64,000 bases of DNA from assembly GCF_021431965.1 (NCBI RefSeq), contig NZ_CP090370.1, positions 1,612,001 to 1,676,000 on the forward strand. Direction: 5' to 3'. This document shows, piece by piece, positions 18,052 to 26,673 of this stretch; position 1 is the first letter of the stretch; every line of letters starts with the position of its first letter. The notes under the pieces are model-generated. The model saw only the letters and a program-made list of their open reading frames with translations, searched no databases and was not told the DNA's origin. The position numbers and the translations under genes were made by a program. The stretch is from Erythrobacter sp. SDW2. Lineage in GTDB: Bacteria > Pseudomonadota > Alphaproteobacteria > Sphingomonadales > Sphingomonadaceae.

Positions 18052-19600
18052 GGCGACTCTCGCAGCCCCGCGCCCCTCTTGGCGTGACCGGATCGCCCCG
18101 GCGTGGCGGCAACCGCTGCTGCGGCTGGCGCTGCTGTGGTCGGCGATCCTGCTCGTCACCCTGCGCGACTGGTTCGCCATGGCGGAGCAGTGGTGGAACA
18201 TTTCGACCTACAACCACGTGCTGCTGGTGCCGCCGATCATTGCGCTGCTGGTGTGGTTCCGCCGCGAGGAACTGGCGAAGCTTGCCCCCCGCGCGGGGTG
18301 GCCGGGGCTGCTGGCATTGGCCGGGGCGTTGGCGCTGTGGTTCCTCGGCACCATCGGCGAGGTCAACAGCTTCAGCCAACTGGGCGCGGTCGCGGCGCTG
18401 CAGGCCTCGGTTGTCACCCTGCTGGGCCCGCGCGTGGCGGTGGGGCTGCTGTTCCCGCTCGGTTACATGCTGTTCCTCGTGCCCTTCGGTGACGAACTGG
18501 TCCCGGCGCTGCAGATGATCACCGCCAAGATCACCATCGCGCTCACCCACTGGAGCGGCATCCCGGCCGAGATCGACGGGGTCTTCATCGACACGCCCGC
18601 CGGGCTGTTCGAAGTGGCCGAGGCGTGCTCGGGCGTGAAGTTCCTGATCGCCATGATCGCGCTCGGCGTGCTGGTGGCGCAGAGCTGCTTCCGGAGCTGG
18701 CAACGCCGGGCGCTGTTCCTCGCCGTCTGCGTCATCGTCCCGATCATCGCCAATGGCATCCGCGCCTGGGGGACGATCTATATCGCCCAGTCGCAGGGCG
18801 TGGAGTTTGCCGCGGGGTTCGATCACATCTTCTACGGCTGGGTCTTCTTCGGCATCGTCATCGCCATTGTGCTGGCCGCGGGTTGGCGCTGGTTCGACCG
18901 TTCGCCCGAGGATCCGGGCATCGACGGCGAAGCGCTGGCCCGGATGCCGGGTCTGGACGCACTCGAACGTCTGTCGATCTGCGGCAATCGCGCGCTGTTG
19001 GGCGGGGCCGCGCTGATTGCACTGTTTGCGGTCTGGGCCATGCTCGCTTCGCGGCTGGAGGCCAGGCTTCCCGAGACGGTCAGCCTGCCGCAGGTGCCGG
19101 GCTGGCAATTGTCGGAAAGCCGCCCCGAGTTGGCCTGGCTGCCGCGCGCCGCCGGGGCCGATCACCGCCTCTTGGGCACCTATCGCAACGCGGCGGGACA
19201 GGAGGTCGAGGTGTTCCTTGCGCTCTATTCTGCGCAAGGGGAAGGGCGCGAGCCGAGCGCGCCCAACGAAGGCGCGCTGGTGCCGGAGACCGATTGGCGC
19301 TGGCTCAGCGGCGAAACGGGACCGGATGGGGCCAAGGTCGACCGGCTGTTCGCGCTGGGACGGATCAGGCGGACGGCTGAAACCCGCTATCGCCAGGGCG
19401 ATCTGCTGACCGGTAGCGCCACTGACCTCAAGCTCGCCACCATTGCCGACCGGCTGGCGCTACGGGCCGAGCCCGCCGCCATGCTGATCCTCTCGGCGGT
19501 CGAGCAAAAGGGCCAGCCAGCGCCCGAAGTTATCGTTACCTTTCGCCGCTCCACAGGCCCGCTCGGCCCGTGGATAGACCGCATCGCGCAAAGCAGGTAA
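18041..19600 (+). CDS. xrtA: Exosortase A fused to an EpsI domain
   Basis: This 519-residue inner-membrane cysteine transpeptidase is expected to process PEP-CTERM-tagged proteins. About eight membrane segments span residues 27-290. The three catalytic residues are in order: C196 in EVAEACSGVKFL, R241 in IIANGIRAWG and H262 in GFDHIFYGW. The C-terminal region (about 315-519) is the periplasmic EpsI-like domain (LPQVPGWQLSE, EVFLALYSAQGEGREPS). I chose ATG 18041 because it overlaps the previous stop by a few bases; an upstream in-frame start at 18014 is inside the glycosyltransferase. No PEP-CTERM substrate gene was found in this window. Confidence 0.94.
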   Translation: MPPEATLAAPRPSWRDRIAPAWRQPLLRLALLWSAILLVTLRDWFAMAEQWWNISTYNHVLLVPPIIALLVWFRREELAKLAPRAGWPGLLALAGALALWFLGTIGEVNSFSQLGAVAALQASVVTLLGPRVAVGLLFPLGYMLFLVPFGDELVPALQMITAKITIALTHWSGIPAEIDGVFIDTPAGLFEVAEACSGVKFLIAMIALGVLVAQSCFRSWQRRALFLAVCVIVPIIANGIRAWGTIYIAQSQGVEFAAGFDHIFYGWVFFGIVIAIVLAAGWRWFDRSPEDPGIDGEALARMPGLDALERLSICGNRALLGGAALIALFAVWAMLASRLEARLPETVSLPQVPGWQLSESRPELAWLPRAAGADHRLLGTYRNAAGQEVEVFLALYSAQGEGREPSAPNEGALVPETDWRWLSGETGPDGAKVDRLFALGRIRRTAETRYRQGDLLTGSATDLKLATIADRLALRAEPAAMLILSAVEQKGQPAPEVIVTFRRSTGPLGPWIDRIAQSR

Positions 19601-19611
19601 CGGCCCGGCCC

Positions 19612-21510
19612 ATGTGCGGGATCGCCGGTATCTTCCATTGCGGGACGCCCAAGCCGGTCGATCCGCGCCGCGTCGAGCGGATGACCGATGCCTTGCTGCA
19701 TCGCGGCCCCGATGGCGGCGATGTCTGGACCGAGCACGGGGTGGGGCTGGGCCACCGCCGCCTCTCGATCATCGATATCGCCGGATCGCCGCAGCCGATG
19801 CATTCGATCGACGGGCGCTGCGTGCTCGTTTTCAACGGTGAAATCTACAATTACCGCGAGTTGCGCCGCGAACTTAAGGAACTGGGGGCACAGTTCCGCA
19901 CCGAAGGCGATAGCGAGGCTATACTCGCCGCGTGGCAGCAATGGGGGCCGGCTTGCCTCTCGCGGCTGGACGGGATGTTCGCCTTCGCGATCTATGACCG
20001 GGCCGACAGGACGCTGTTCCTCGCCCGTGACCGGTTCGGGGTGAAGCCGCTGTTCATGGTTCATCTGAGCGACGGCAGCCTGGCCTTCGCTTCGGAGCTG
20101 AAGGGCCTGCTGGCGCATCCGCTGCTGCGCCGCGAGGTTGATCCGCTGGCGGTCGAGGACTACCTCACCTGGGGCTATGTGCCCGATCACCGATCGATCC
20201 TGAAGGGGGTCGAGAAGCTACCCGCCGGGCACTACCGCCTGCTGCGCCATGACCAGCAGCCAGCCCCGCCGGTGCAGTGGTGGGACGTGGATTTCAGCAA
20301 GCGCCACAAGGGCAGCACCGCCGACTTGTCGGCGCAATTGCTCCACCTGCTGCGCGAAGGCGTGGAATCGCGCACGGTGGCGGATGTGCCGCTGGGGGCG
20401 TTCCTGTCCGGCGGGGTGGACAGCTCCAGCGTGGTCGCGCTGATGGCGGAGGCAAGCCGCGAACCGGTCAACACCTGCTCGATCGGCTTCGATGTCGCGG
20501 CGCTCGACGAGACCGGTTACGCCCGCCGCATCGCGCAGCAGTTCGGCACCAACCACCGCGAGCGGATCGTCGATCCCGATGATTTCGGCGCGGTCGACAT
20601 GCTCGCGGGTATGTTCGACGAACCCTTTGCCGATGGCTCCGCGCTGCCGACCTGGCGGGTGTGCCAGCTCGCGCGCGAGAACGTAACCGTGGCGCTTTCG
20701 GGCGACGGGGCGGACGAGGCCTTCGCCGGCTACCGCCGCCAGGTGTTCCATGCACGCGAGGAGCAGGTCCGCGCGATCTTCCCCCGCGCCTTGCGCCAGC
20801 CGGTGTTCGGAACGCTGGGCAAGCTGTGGCCCAAGGCCGACTGGGCTCCGCAGGCGTTGCGCGCCAAGTCCACCTTCCAGGCGCTGGGCGCAAGCGGGGA
20901 GGAGGGCTATGCCCGAGGGCTGAGCGTCACTCCGCCCGAACTGCGCGCTTTGCTTTACACAGAAGCGATGCAGCGCCAGCTGGGCGATTATCGTGCCGAG
21001 CAGCCGCTGATTGCCATGATGCAGGGCGCGCCGGCCCGATCCGGGCTCGACCGGGCGCAATATGCCGATCTCAAGTTCTGGCTGCCGGGCGATATTTTGA
21101 CCAAGGTCGACCGCACCAGCATGGCGGTCAGCCTCGAAGCCCGCGAACCGCTGCTAGACCACCGGCTGGTCGAGTTTGCCGCCGCTTTGCCCCATTCTGA
21201 ACGCATCAAGGGGCATCAAGGCAAGTGGCTTTTGAAACACACTATGGAGCGGATGCTGCCGCATGATGTGCTCTATCGGCCCAAACAGGGGTTCGTGACC
21301 CCTATCTCGGAATGGCTGCGCGGCCCGTTGCAATCGGAAGCCCTCGGCATTGCTGCCAGCGGTGCGTTGAGCGAGACCGGATGGTTCTCAACTTCGCATC
21401 TCAAACATCTGGCACAACAGCATATTTTTGGCCGAAGCGATCATGCACGCCTGCTCTGGCAGCTGATCATGCTGGACCGATCGCTGCGCCACCTCGGTGC
21501 TTCTGCCTGA
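19612..21510 (+). CDS. XrtA-associated amidotransferase (asparagine synthase-like)
   Basis: This 632-residue protein resembles class B asparagine synthetases. It must begin at ATG 19612, because the N-terminal nucleophile Cys2 (MCGIAGIF) becomes free after Met removal. The glutaminase half has GHRRLSIIDIAG and VFNGEIYNYREL; the synthetase half has the ATP loop PLGAFLSGGVDSSSV, then LSGDGADEAFAGYRR and KVDRTSMAVSLEAREPLLD. In exosortase loci such proteins are thought to amidate a sugar or peptide carboxylate rather than make asparagine. It is the last gene of the rightward arm. Confidence 0.92.
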   Translation: MCGIAGIFHCGTPKPVDPRRVERMTDALLHRGPDGGDVWTEHGVGLGHRRLSIIDIAGSPQPMHSIDGRCVLVFNGEIYNYRELRRELKELGAQFRTEGDSEAILAAWQQWGPACLSRLDGMFAFAIYDRADRTLFLARDRFGVKPLFMVHLSDGSLAFASELKGLLAHPLLRREVDPLAVEDYLTWGYVPDHRSILKGVEKLPAGHYRLLRHDQQPAPPVQWWDVDFSKRHKGSTADLSAQLLHLLREGVESRTVADVPLGAFLSGGVDSSSVVALMAEASREPVNTCSIGFDVAALDETGYARRIAQQFGTNHRERIVDPDDFGAVDMLAGMFDEPFADGSALPTWRVCQLARENVTVALSGDGADEAFAGYRRQVFHAREEQVRAIFPRALRQPVFGTLGKLWPKADWAPQALRAKSTFQALGASGEEGYARGLSVTPPELRALLYTEAMQRQLGDYRAEQPLIAMMQGAPARSGLDRAQYADLKFWLPGDILTKVDRTSMAVSLEAREPLLDHRLVEFAAALPHSERIKGHQGKWLLKHTMERMLPHDVLYRPKQGFVTPISEWLRGPLQSEALGIAASGALSETGWFSTSHLKHLAQQHIFGRSDHARLLWQLIMLDRSLRHLGASA

Positions 21511-21521
21511 TCCGACTGACC

Positions 21522-21540
21522 CGAAACGGGACTCGTTTCG
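21522..21540. promoter_or_regulatory. Inverted repeat CGAAACG-GGACT-CGTTTCG before the DSF synthase gene
   Basis: This is a perfect seven-base inverted repeat with a five-base centre, starting 11 bases after the amidotransferase stop. No T-run follows, so it is a weak terminator at best; it could be an operator or an mRNA hairpin. A TATACT box at 21579-21584 downstream may be a -10 element for the next gene, but no good -35 was found. Confidence 0.45.
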
Positions 21541-21644
21541 TCGCCATTTCCGATAAATCGTTTGCATCGGCGACTCCGTATACTTTACATTCTCCGCAGG
21601 GACAGGAACTTGCGCTTCGGCGCGGAGAAAGTTTCGGGGGCCGA

Positions 21645-22604
21645 ATGGACCGTGTAGGTACCGAATTCGAGGACAGCGTTACGAGCGCGCACGAGGGGTC
21701 GCAATCTCATGCCGCAGCAGAGGGAAGCTATGGCATGGCCGACTTGGCGATGGGGCATCCGGGTATCCCGGCGCATCTGCTCCAGTTGAATGAACTCGAT
21801 GTCCTCTACCAGCCGGAAACGCAGGCGCTGTGGACCTTTATGCGTCCGGAAGGGCGGCCCAGTTTTACTCCGCCGATGCTGGGTGATTTCGAGGACTGGC
21901 AGAGGCTTATCTCGGAAAGCTTCGGTCCGGACCAGGTTCCGCTCAAGTATCTTATCCTCGGCAGCCGGGCCCCGGGCGTGTTCTGCTATGGCGGCGACCT
22001 GGCGCTGTTCCGTCAGCTGATCTTCGATCACAATCGCGACGGACTGGTCCGCTATGGCCACCGCTGCTGCCAGATTTTGCACCGCAACATCCACACCCTG
22101 CATCTGCCGATCCTGACCATCGGGCTGGTGCAGGGCGCGGCGCTGGGCGGCGGCTTCGAGGCATTGCTTTCGTTCGACTACATCATTGCCGAGCGAAGTG
22201 CGACTTTCGGCCTGCCCGAGATCATGTTCGGCCTGTTCCCCGGCATGGGCGCGCATGCCCTGCTCAGCCGCAAGCTCGGCAGCGCGATGGCGGACCGGAT
22301 CATCACCTCGAACCGCAGCTACACGGCAGAGGAAATGTTCGATCTCGGGATCGTCCACCAGCTGGCCGACGATGGCGAGGGGCTGGAAGCCACTCGCGAC
22401 TTCATCCGCAGGAACGATCGTCGTCACTCGGGCCTCGTGGCCGCAAGGCGGGCGACGAAGGTTTCCTGGGCGCTCGAGCTGTCCGAATTGACCCGGATTA
22501 CAGAGATCTGGGCTGACGCAGCGCTGTCGCTCGGCGAACAGGATCTCAAGCTGATGGAGCGACTGGCCTCGGCTCAGCAGCGCGGAGTGCGCAAGGCGGC
22601 GTGA
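21645..22604 (+). CDS. rpfF: DSF synthase homologue (RpfF-type crotonase)
   Basis: This crotonase-fold enzyme probably makes the cis-2-unsaturated fatty acid signal (DSF) from 3-hydroxyacyl-ACP. Stretches strongly like Xanthomonas RpfF are YGGDLALFRQLI, LVQGAALGGGFEALLS, GLPEIMFGLFPGMGAHAL and LTRITEIWADAALSLGEQ. The two catalytic Glu (RpfF E141 and E161) are both present, in GGGFEA and GLPEIMF, exactly 20 residues apart. ATG 21645 gives 319 residues; ATG 21735 gives 289, which equals Xanthomonas RpfF and puts the Glu at 142 and 162, so the shorter form may be the real one. No rpfC, rpfG or rpfR sensor gene lies nearby. Confidence 0.85.
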   Translation: MDRVGTEFEDSVTSAHEGSQSHAAAEGSYGMADLAMGHPGIPAHLLQLNELDVLYQPETQALWTFMRPEGRPSFTPPMLGDFEDWQRLISESFGPDQVPLKYLILGSRAPGVFCYGGDLALFRQLIFDHNRDGLVRYGHRCCQILHRNIHTLHLPILTIGLVQGAALGGGFEALLSFDYIIAERSATFGLPEIMFGLFPGMGAHALLSRKLGSAMADRIITSNRSYTAEEMFDLGIVHQLADDGEGLEATRDFIRRNDRRHSGLVAARRATKVSWALELSELTRITEIWADAALSLGEQDLKLMERLASAQQRGVRKAA

Positions 22605-22606
22605 GA

Positions 22607-23734
22607 TCAGCCGCCAGTGTCCGAAGCACCATGGCCAAGCGCCATGTATTCTGCACTGCGCATTTCCATCAAGCGGCTTGCCGTCCGTTCAAATTCGAAG
22701 CTGCCATCGCCTGACGGATAGAGGGCATCCGGTTCCGCCGCGGCGGTGGCGAACAGCTTGACCCGGTATTCGTAAAGCGTGTCGATCAGGGTCACGAACC
22801 GCGCGGCCTCATTGCGGTTTTCCGGCCCCATCACCGGGATGCCGACCAGGATCACGGTGTGATAGGCGCGGGCGATGGCGAGGTAGTCGGGTGCCCCGCG
22901 TGCCTCGCCGCACAGCTTCTTGAAACTGAACACACCCACCCCCTTGAGGCTCTTGGGCACATGCAGCTTGCGTCCGCCGCCGACATCGAGCTCCGCGCTT
23001 GGCACATTGGCGGCGTTTTCGGGCTTGTAATCGGTGAGGCGGAAGAAGGCTTCACGCACTTTCGCGGTTGCCGCATCGCCAATGGGCGTGTGCCATGTGC
23101 CGAGATCACCGATCCGGTCGAGCCGGTAGTCGGTCGGCCCGTTGAGCGGCAGCACGTCGAGCTTGTCCTCGATCAGAGCAATGAAGGGCAGGAAATGCTC
23201 GCGGTTGAGCCCGTCCTTGTAGAGATCGTGCGGTGGCCGGTTGCTGGTCGTGACGACGGTCACGCCGTGGTCCAGCATCAGCGCGCGGAACAACCGGCCC
23301 ATGATCGCGGCGTCGGGCGAGTTGTTGACCACCATTTCGTCGAAGGCGAGACAGCGGACATCGGCGGCGATCTGCGCCGCCACCGGCGGGATCGGGTCGC
23401 CGCTCTCGCTCTTGCGCGCCTCGTGCAAACGGGCGTGGACTTCCTGCATGAAGGCATGGAAATGCACCCGCCGCTTGCGCGATATGTCAAGCGTCGTATG
23501 GAACAGGTCCATCAGCATCGATTTGCCGCGCCCGACGCCGCCCCACATGTAAACGCCGCGCACGGCCTCGGGCTTGCCTTTCAGCGCTCGCCACAGGATC
23601 GAGCCGCGCTTGGGTGTGGCTTCCAGTTCCTGTTGTAGCCGATCGAGCCGTTCGGCGACCGCTGCCTGATCGGGATCGGCGCGCAATTCGCCAGCCTCGA
23701 CCAGTTGGCGATAGCGCTGGAGCAGGCCGCTCAC
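22607..23734 (-). CDS. zapE: Cell division protein ZapE (AFG1-like ATPase)
   Basis: This 375-residue P-loop ATPase of the AFG1/ZapE family is linked to FtsZ ring function in bacteria. Visible are the Walker A GGVGRGKSMLMDLF, the HFHAFMQEVHARLH segment after it, the Walker B region CLAFDEMVVN, VVTTSNRPPHDLYKDGLNRE and FIALIEDKLDV. It is convergent with the DSF synthase gene, with two bases between the stops. Its start overlaps the stop of the upstream thioesterase gene by four bases, so those two are cotranscribed. Confidence 0.93.
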   Translation of the reverse strand: MSGLLQRYRQLVEAGELRADPDQAAVAERLDRLQQELEATPKRGSILWRALKGKPEAVRGVYMWGGVGRGKSMLMDLFHTTLDISRKRRVHFHAFMQEVHARLHEARKSESGDPIPPVAAQIAADVRCLAFDEMVVNNSPDAAIMGRLFRALMLDHGVTVVTTSNRPPHDLYKDGLNREHFLPFIALIEDKLDVLPLNGPTDYRLDRIGDLGTWHTPIGDAATAKVREAFFRLTDYKPENAANVPSAELDVGGGRKLHVPKSLKGVGVFSFKKLCGEARGAPDYLAIARAYHTVILVGIPVMGPENRNEAARFVTLIDTLYEYRVKLFATAAAEPDALYPSGDGSFEFERTASRLMEMRSAEYMALGHGASDTGG

Positions 23735-24222
23735 CCTTCGGTCGGTCCCGACTGCAATCCCGGCAAATCACGGTGGGGGAGCTTGCGGATGATGCCCGAA
23801 TAGCTGGCGACGATATCCTCATCCTGTACCACGATCCCGCGCACAAACACCAGCTTGCCGGTTTCGCGCATGATCTCGGTCACCGCATCGAGCGGCCGCC
23901 TGGGATCGCCGCCGCCGACGAACTGGGTGGAAAGCTCCAGCGTTACCGAAGGGCCGGCATTGCCGCTGCCGACCACATGCATGGTGGTGAACAGCGAGAT
24001 GTCGATCAGCGCCAGCGTCACTGCGCCGTGGATGATGCCCTGCAGGTTCTCGTGCCTGCGCTCCGGGAACATCCGCAGGCGGCACTTGTCATCCTCACGC
24101 CGGGTGATGAGCTTGCCCATCACCGCGCCGTTGAACAGCGTGTCATCCTTGAGGTTCCAGTGCCGCCAGCCGGGATTGTCCGGGTCCGGCCCGTGTTCGA
24201 AGATCTCGTCGCGCAGGCCCAT
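23731..24222 (-). CDS. PaaI-family hotdog thioesterase
   Basis: This 163-residue hotdog-fold protein probably hydrolyses an acyl- or aryl-CoA thioester. The core segment ENLQGIIHGAVTLALIDIS has the HG-x-x-x-x-x-D-like helix start of PaaI/acyl-CoA thioesterases. TLELSTQFVGGGDP is the central strand region, and GKLVFVRGIVVQDEDIVASY is the last hairpin. It lies four bases after sdhB and overlaps zapE, so sdhB, this gene and zapE may form one transcript. Its substrate is unknown. Confidence 0.85.
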   Translation of the reverse strand: MGLRDEIFEHGPDPDNPGWRHWNLKDDTLFNGAVMGKLITRREDDKCRLRMFPERRHENLQGIIHGAVTLALIDISLFTTMHVVGSGNAGPSVTLELSTQFVGGGDPRRPLDAVTEIMRETGKLVFVRGIVVQDEDIVASYSGIIRKLPHRDLPGLQSGPTEG

Positions 24223-24226
24223 CGGT

Positions 24227-25021
24227 TCAGATGGCGCGTTCGGCCATCATCTTCTTGGTTTCGGCAATCGCCTTGGCCGGGCTCAGGCCCTTGGGGCAGA
24301 CGTTGGCGCAGTTCATGATGGTGTGGCAGCGATAGAGCCGGAACGGATCCTCGAGTTGGTCGAGCCGTTCGCCGGTCATCTCGTCGCGGCTGTCGGCCAG
24401 CCAGCGATAGGCCTGGAGCAGGATTGCCGGGCCGAGGAACTTGTCGCTGTTCCACCAATAGCTCGGGCAGGAGGTCGAGCAGCAGGCGCACAGGATGCAC
24501 TCGTAGAGGCCGTCCAGTTTCTCGCGCTGTTCGGGCGATTGCAGGCGCTCCTTGCCCGACGGGGTGGGGGTGACGGTTTGTAGCCAGGGTCGGATGCTGG
24601 CGTACTGGGCGTAGAAGTGGGTGAAATCGGGGACGAGGTCCTTGATCACTTCCATATGCGGCAGCGGGGTGATCCGCACTTCGCCCTGCAGGTCCTCGAT
24701 CGCCGTGGTGCAGGCGAGGCCATTCTTGCCGTTCATGTTCATCGCGCAGGACCCGCAGATCCCCTCTCGGCACGAACGGCGAAAGGTCAGCGTCGGATCG
24801 ACGTCGTTCTTGATCTTGAACAGCGCATCGAGGACCATCGGCCCGCAATCGTCGAGGTCGATCTCGAAAGTGTCGTAACGCGGGTTCTCGCCGCTGTCGG
24901 GATCGTAGCGGTAGATCTTGAACTTGCGGACCCGGTTCCCGCTCCCTGACTCTTTGGCAACCTTGTGCTCACGGGCCTTGCCCGTGATCTTCGAGTTCTT
25001 GGGGAGCGTGAAAGTGGCCAT
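24227..25021 (-). CDS. sdhB: Succinate dehydrogenase iron-sulfur subunit
   Basis: This 264-residue electron-transfer subunit of complex II bridges the flavoprotein and the membrane anchor. The [2Fe-2S] site is [17 protein letters not shown] with a later Cys in GLACTT. The C-terminal ferredoxin-like clusters are [16 protein letters not shown] and [17 protein letters not shown]. It is slightly long at the N-terminus ([19 protein letters not shown]), as in many alphaproteobacteria. sdhA is not adjacent upstream in the window: 116 bases separate it from a divergent SDR gene, so the sdh genes are split or the rest is elsewhere. Confidence 0.95.
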   Translation of the reverse strand: MATFTLPKNSKITGKAREHKVAKESGSGNRVRKFKIYRYDPDSGENPRYDTFEIDLDDCGPMVLDALFKIKNDVDPTLTFRRSCREGICGSCAMNMNGKNGLACTTAIEDLQGEVRITPLPHMEVIKDLVPDFTHFYAQYASIRPWLQTVTPTPSGKERLQSPEQREKLDGLYECILCACCSTSCPSYWWNSDKFLGPAILLQAYRWLADSRDEMTGERLDQLEDPFRLYRCHTIMNCANVCPKGLSPAKAIAETKKMMAERAI

Positions 25022-25137
25022 GGGTCTCGACTGTCCTGCGTTCTAGCGTGCCGCCTCTCTAACGAAAATGACCGGCGACACAAGGTAGCCAAAAGGGCGG
25101 ATTGTGGCCAAATTTGCAAGTGCTATTCGGGCAATCG

Positions 25138-25872
25138 ATGGTCGATCCCATGCAGCAATTCGGAACGGCGGCGGTGTTCGGCGCCAGCGGCGGGATCGGC
25201 GCGGCGCTGGTGCGGGCGCTGGCGGCGGCGGATTTCCAGCGTGTCTACGCGGGATCACGCAGCGGAGTGGTACCAGAGGGCGAGGCGATCGTACCCTTCC
25301 GCTTCGACTATGACGATCCGGCAAGCCTTTCTGCGGCGGCGGAGACGATGGCAGGCCATCCGCCAGAGTTGGTGATCGTCGCCACAGGGGTGCTCAGCCT
25401 GCCCGATGGGCCCGGGCCGGAGCGCAGCTACAAACAGCTCGAGGCCGCGACGATGGAGCGGGTGCTGCGGCTGAACACAATCGGCCCTGCGCTGGTCGCT
25501 CGGCACCTGCTGCCGCTGTTCCCGCGCGATCGCCGCTGCGTGTTTGCTGCGCTCTCGGCGCGGGTCGGTTCGATCGGCGACAACCGCATCGGCGGTTGGC
25601 ACAGCTATCGCGCGTCCAAAGCGGCGCTCAACATGCTGATGAAGAACTTTGCCATCGAGCTCGCTCGAACGCACAAGCAGGCGGTGGCAGTGTCATTGCA
25701 TCCGGGGACGGTCGATACGGCCCTGTCCGAGCCGTTTCAGGCCAATCTGCCCGACGGCCAGCTGACGCAGGCCGACACGGCTGCGCGAAATCTGCTGACA
25801 GTGATCGAGAAACTCACGCCAGCCTGCAGCGGACACCAATTCGACTGGAGGGGCGAGCGGATACCGGACTAA
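25138..25872 (+). CDS. SDR family oxidoreductase (C-factor-like)
   Basis: This short-chain dehydrogenase of 244 residues has the cofactor loop VFGASGGIGAALV, the NAG-like region IVATGVLSLPD, catalytic Ser in AALSARVGSIGDN and the Tyr/Lys pair in WHSYRASKAALNM. The sequence around SLHPGTVDTALSEPFQ is typical of the CsgA-like branch. ATG 25138 was chosen (ATG 25150 is also possible); a longer start at 25102 would add an atypical N-terminus. It is divergent from sdhB, and its last four bases overlap the convergent nucleotidyltransferase gene. The substrate is unknown. Confidence 0.85.
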   Translation: MVDPMQQFGTAAVFGASGGIGAALVRALAAADFQRVYAGSRSGVVPEGEAIVPFRFDYDDPASLSAAAETMAGHPPELVIVATGVLSLPDGPGPERSYKQLEAATMERVLRLNTIGPALVARHLLPLFPRDRRCVFAALSARVGSIGDNRIGGWHSYRASKAALNMLMKNFAIELARTHKQAVAVSLHPGTVDTALSEPFQANLPDGQLTQADTAARNLLTVIEKLTPACSGHQFDWRGERIPD

Positions 25873-26669
25873 TTGTTTCGCACCGGCTTCCGGCTTGGCA
25901 GCAGTGCTTCGCACACGGCATAAGTCCGCTCGTTGTCGACATCGATGGCGAGACCGCCATCGGCGAAGAAGGTCGCCTCCATGGTGATGCCGAACCGCTT
26001 GCCGACGCGGCGGATCGCCGTGGGGGCGGATACCAGCTTGAGGCCCATCAGCAGGATGTTGAAATAGCCGAAGGCGCGGATCATGCGGTCGCGGTTCTTC
26101 TGGAACTGGCCGCCTTCGCGGAACGCCTCGGCTGCGACGAAGGCCTTGCGATTGGCGAGGCCGTAGATGTTGCAATTGGCATAGCCGCCGTCGCGGAACT
26201 GGTAGAAATTGCGCTGCCCTTCGCTGTGCGCGGCGCGGACATCGGCTTCGCGGGCGAGTGCCAGCGTGGCATCGACCCGGCTCAGCGCGCTGCGGATTTG
26301 CTCGAAACCTTCCGCGCTGAGCAGCACATTGTCCGCCGTGGTGATGATGAAGGGGCCTTCGTCATCGCCCGCTGCCGCTGTCACGCTGTCGACGATCCCG
26401 GTATGGGAGTCGACAAAGCGGATCGGCACGCCGCGCTCTGCGAACTGCGGCAGGAGCGCGCTGACTTCGCCCTGTGCCTCGGGCTCGATGGCGATGCGGA
26501 TATCCGCCAGGTCGGGCTGCGCCGTGACCGTATCGAGCACCCACTCGATCAATGGCCGCCCGCAGATCGGGGCGAGGCACTTGTGCGACACGCCGGCCCG
26601 CTCGGCCAGCGGGTTGACGACCCCGGCGCGTTGGGCGGCGAGAATGATGACGATGGCTTTCGCGGTCAC
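25869..26669 (-). CDS. Nucleotidyltransferase (NTP-transferase fold) of unknown substrate
   Basis: The 266-residue protein resembles sugar-phosphate and MobA-like nucleotidyltransferases: IVIILAAQRAGVVNP at the start, SHKCLAPICGRPLIEWVL, then IITTADNVLL as the metal-binding Asp region. The first motif lacks the usual LAAG-x-G pattern (it reads LAAQRAG), so the nucleotide loop is atypical. C-terminal parts include FYQFRDGGYANCNIYGLANR. It starts with GTG four bases after the stop of the ATP-grasp gene and is surely cotranscribed with it. It may activate a phosphorylated compound as a nucleotide diphosphate derivative; that is inference. Confidence 0.72.
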   Translation of the reverse strand: MTAKAIVIILAAQRAGVVNPLAERAGVSHKCLAPICGRPLIEWVLDTVTAQPDLADIRIAIEPEAQGEVSALLPQFAERGVPIRFVDSHTGIVDSVTAAAGDDEGPFIITTADNVLLSAEGFEQIRSALSRVDATLALAREADVRAAHSEGQRNFYQFRDGGYANCNIYGLANRKAFVAAEAFREGGQFQKNRDRMIRAFGYFNILLMGLKLVSAPTAIRRVGKRFGITMEATFFADGGLAIDVDNERTYAVCEALLPSRKPVRNN

Positions 26670-26673
26670 AGAC

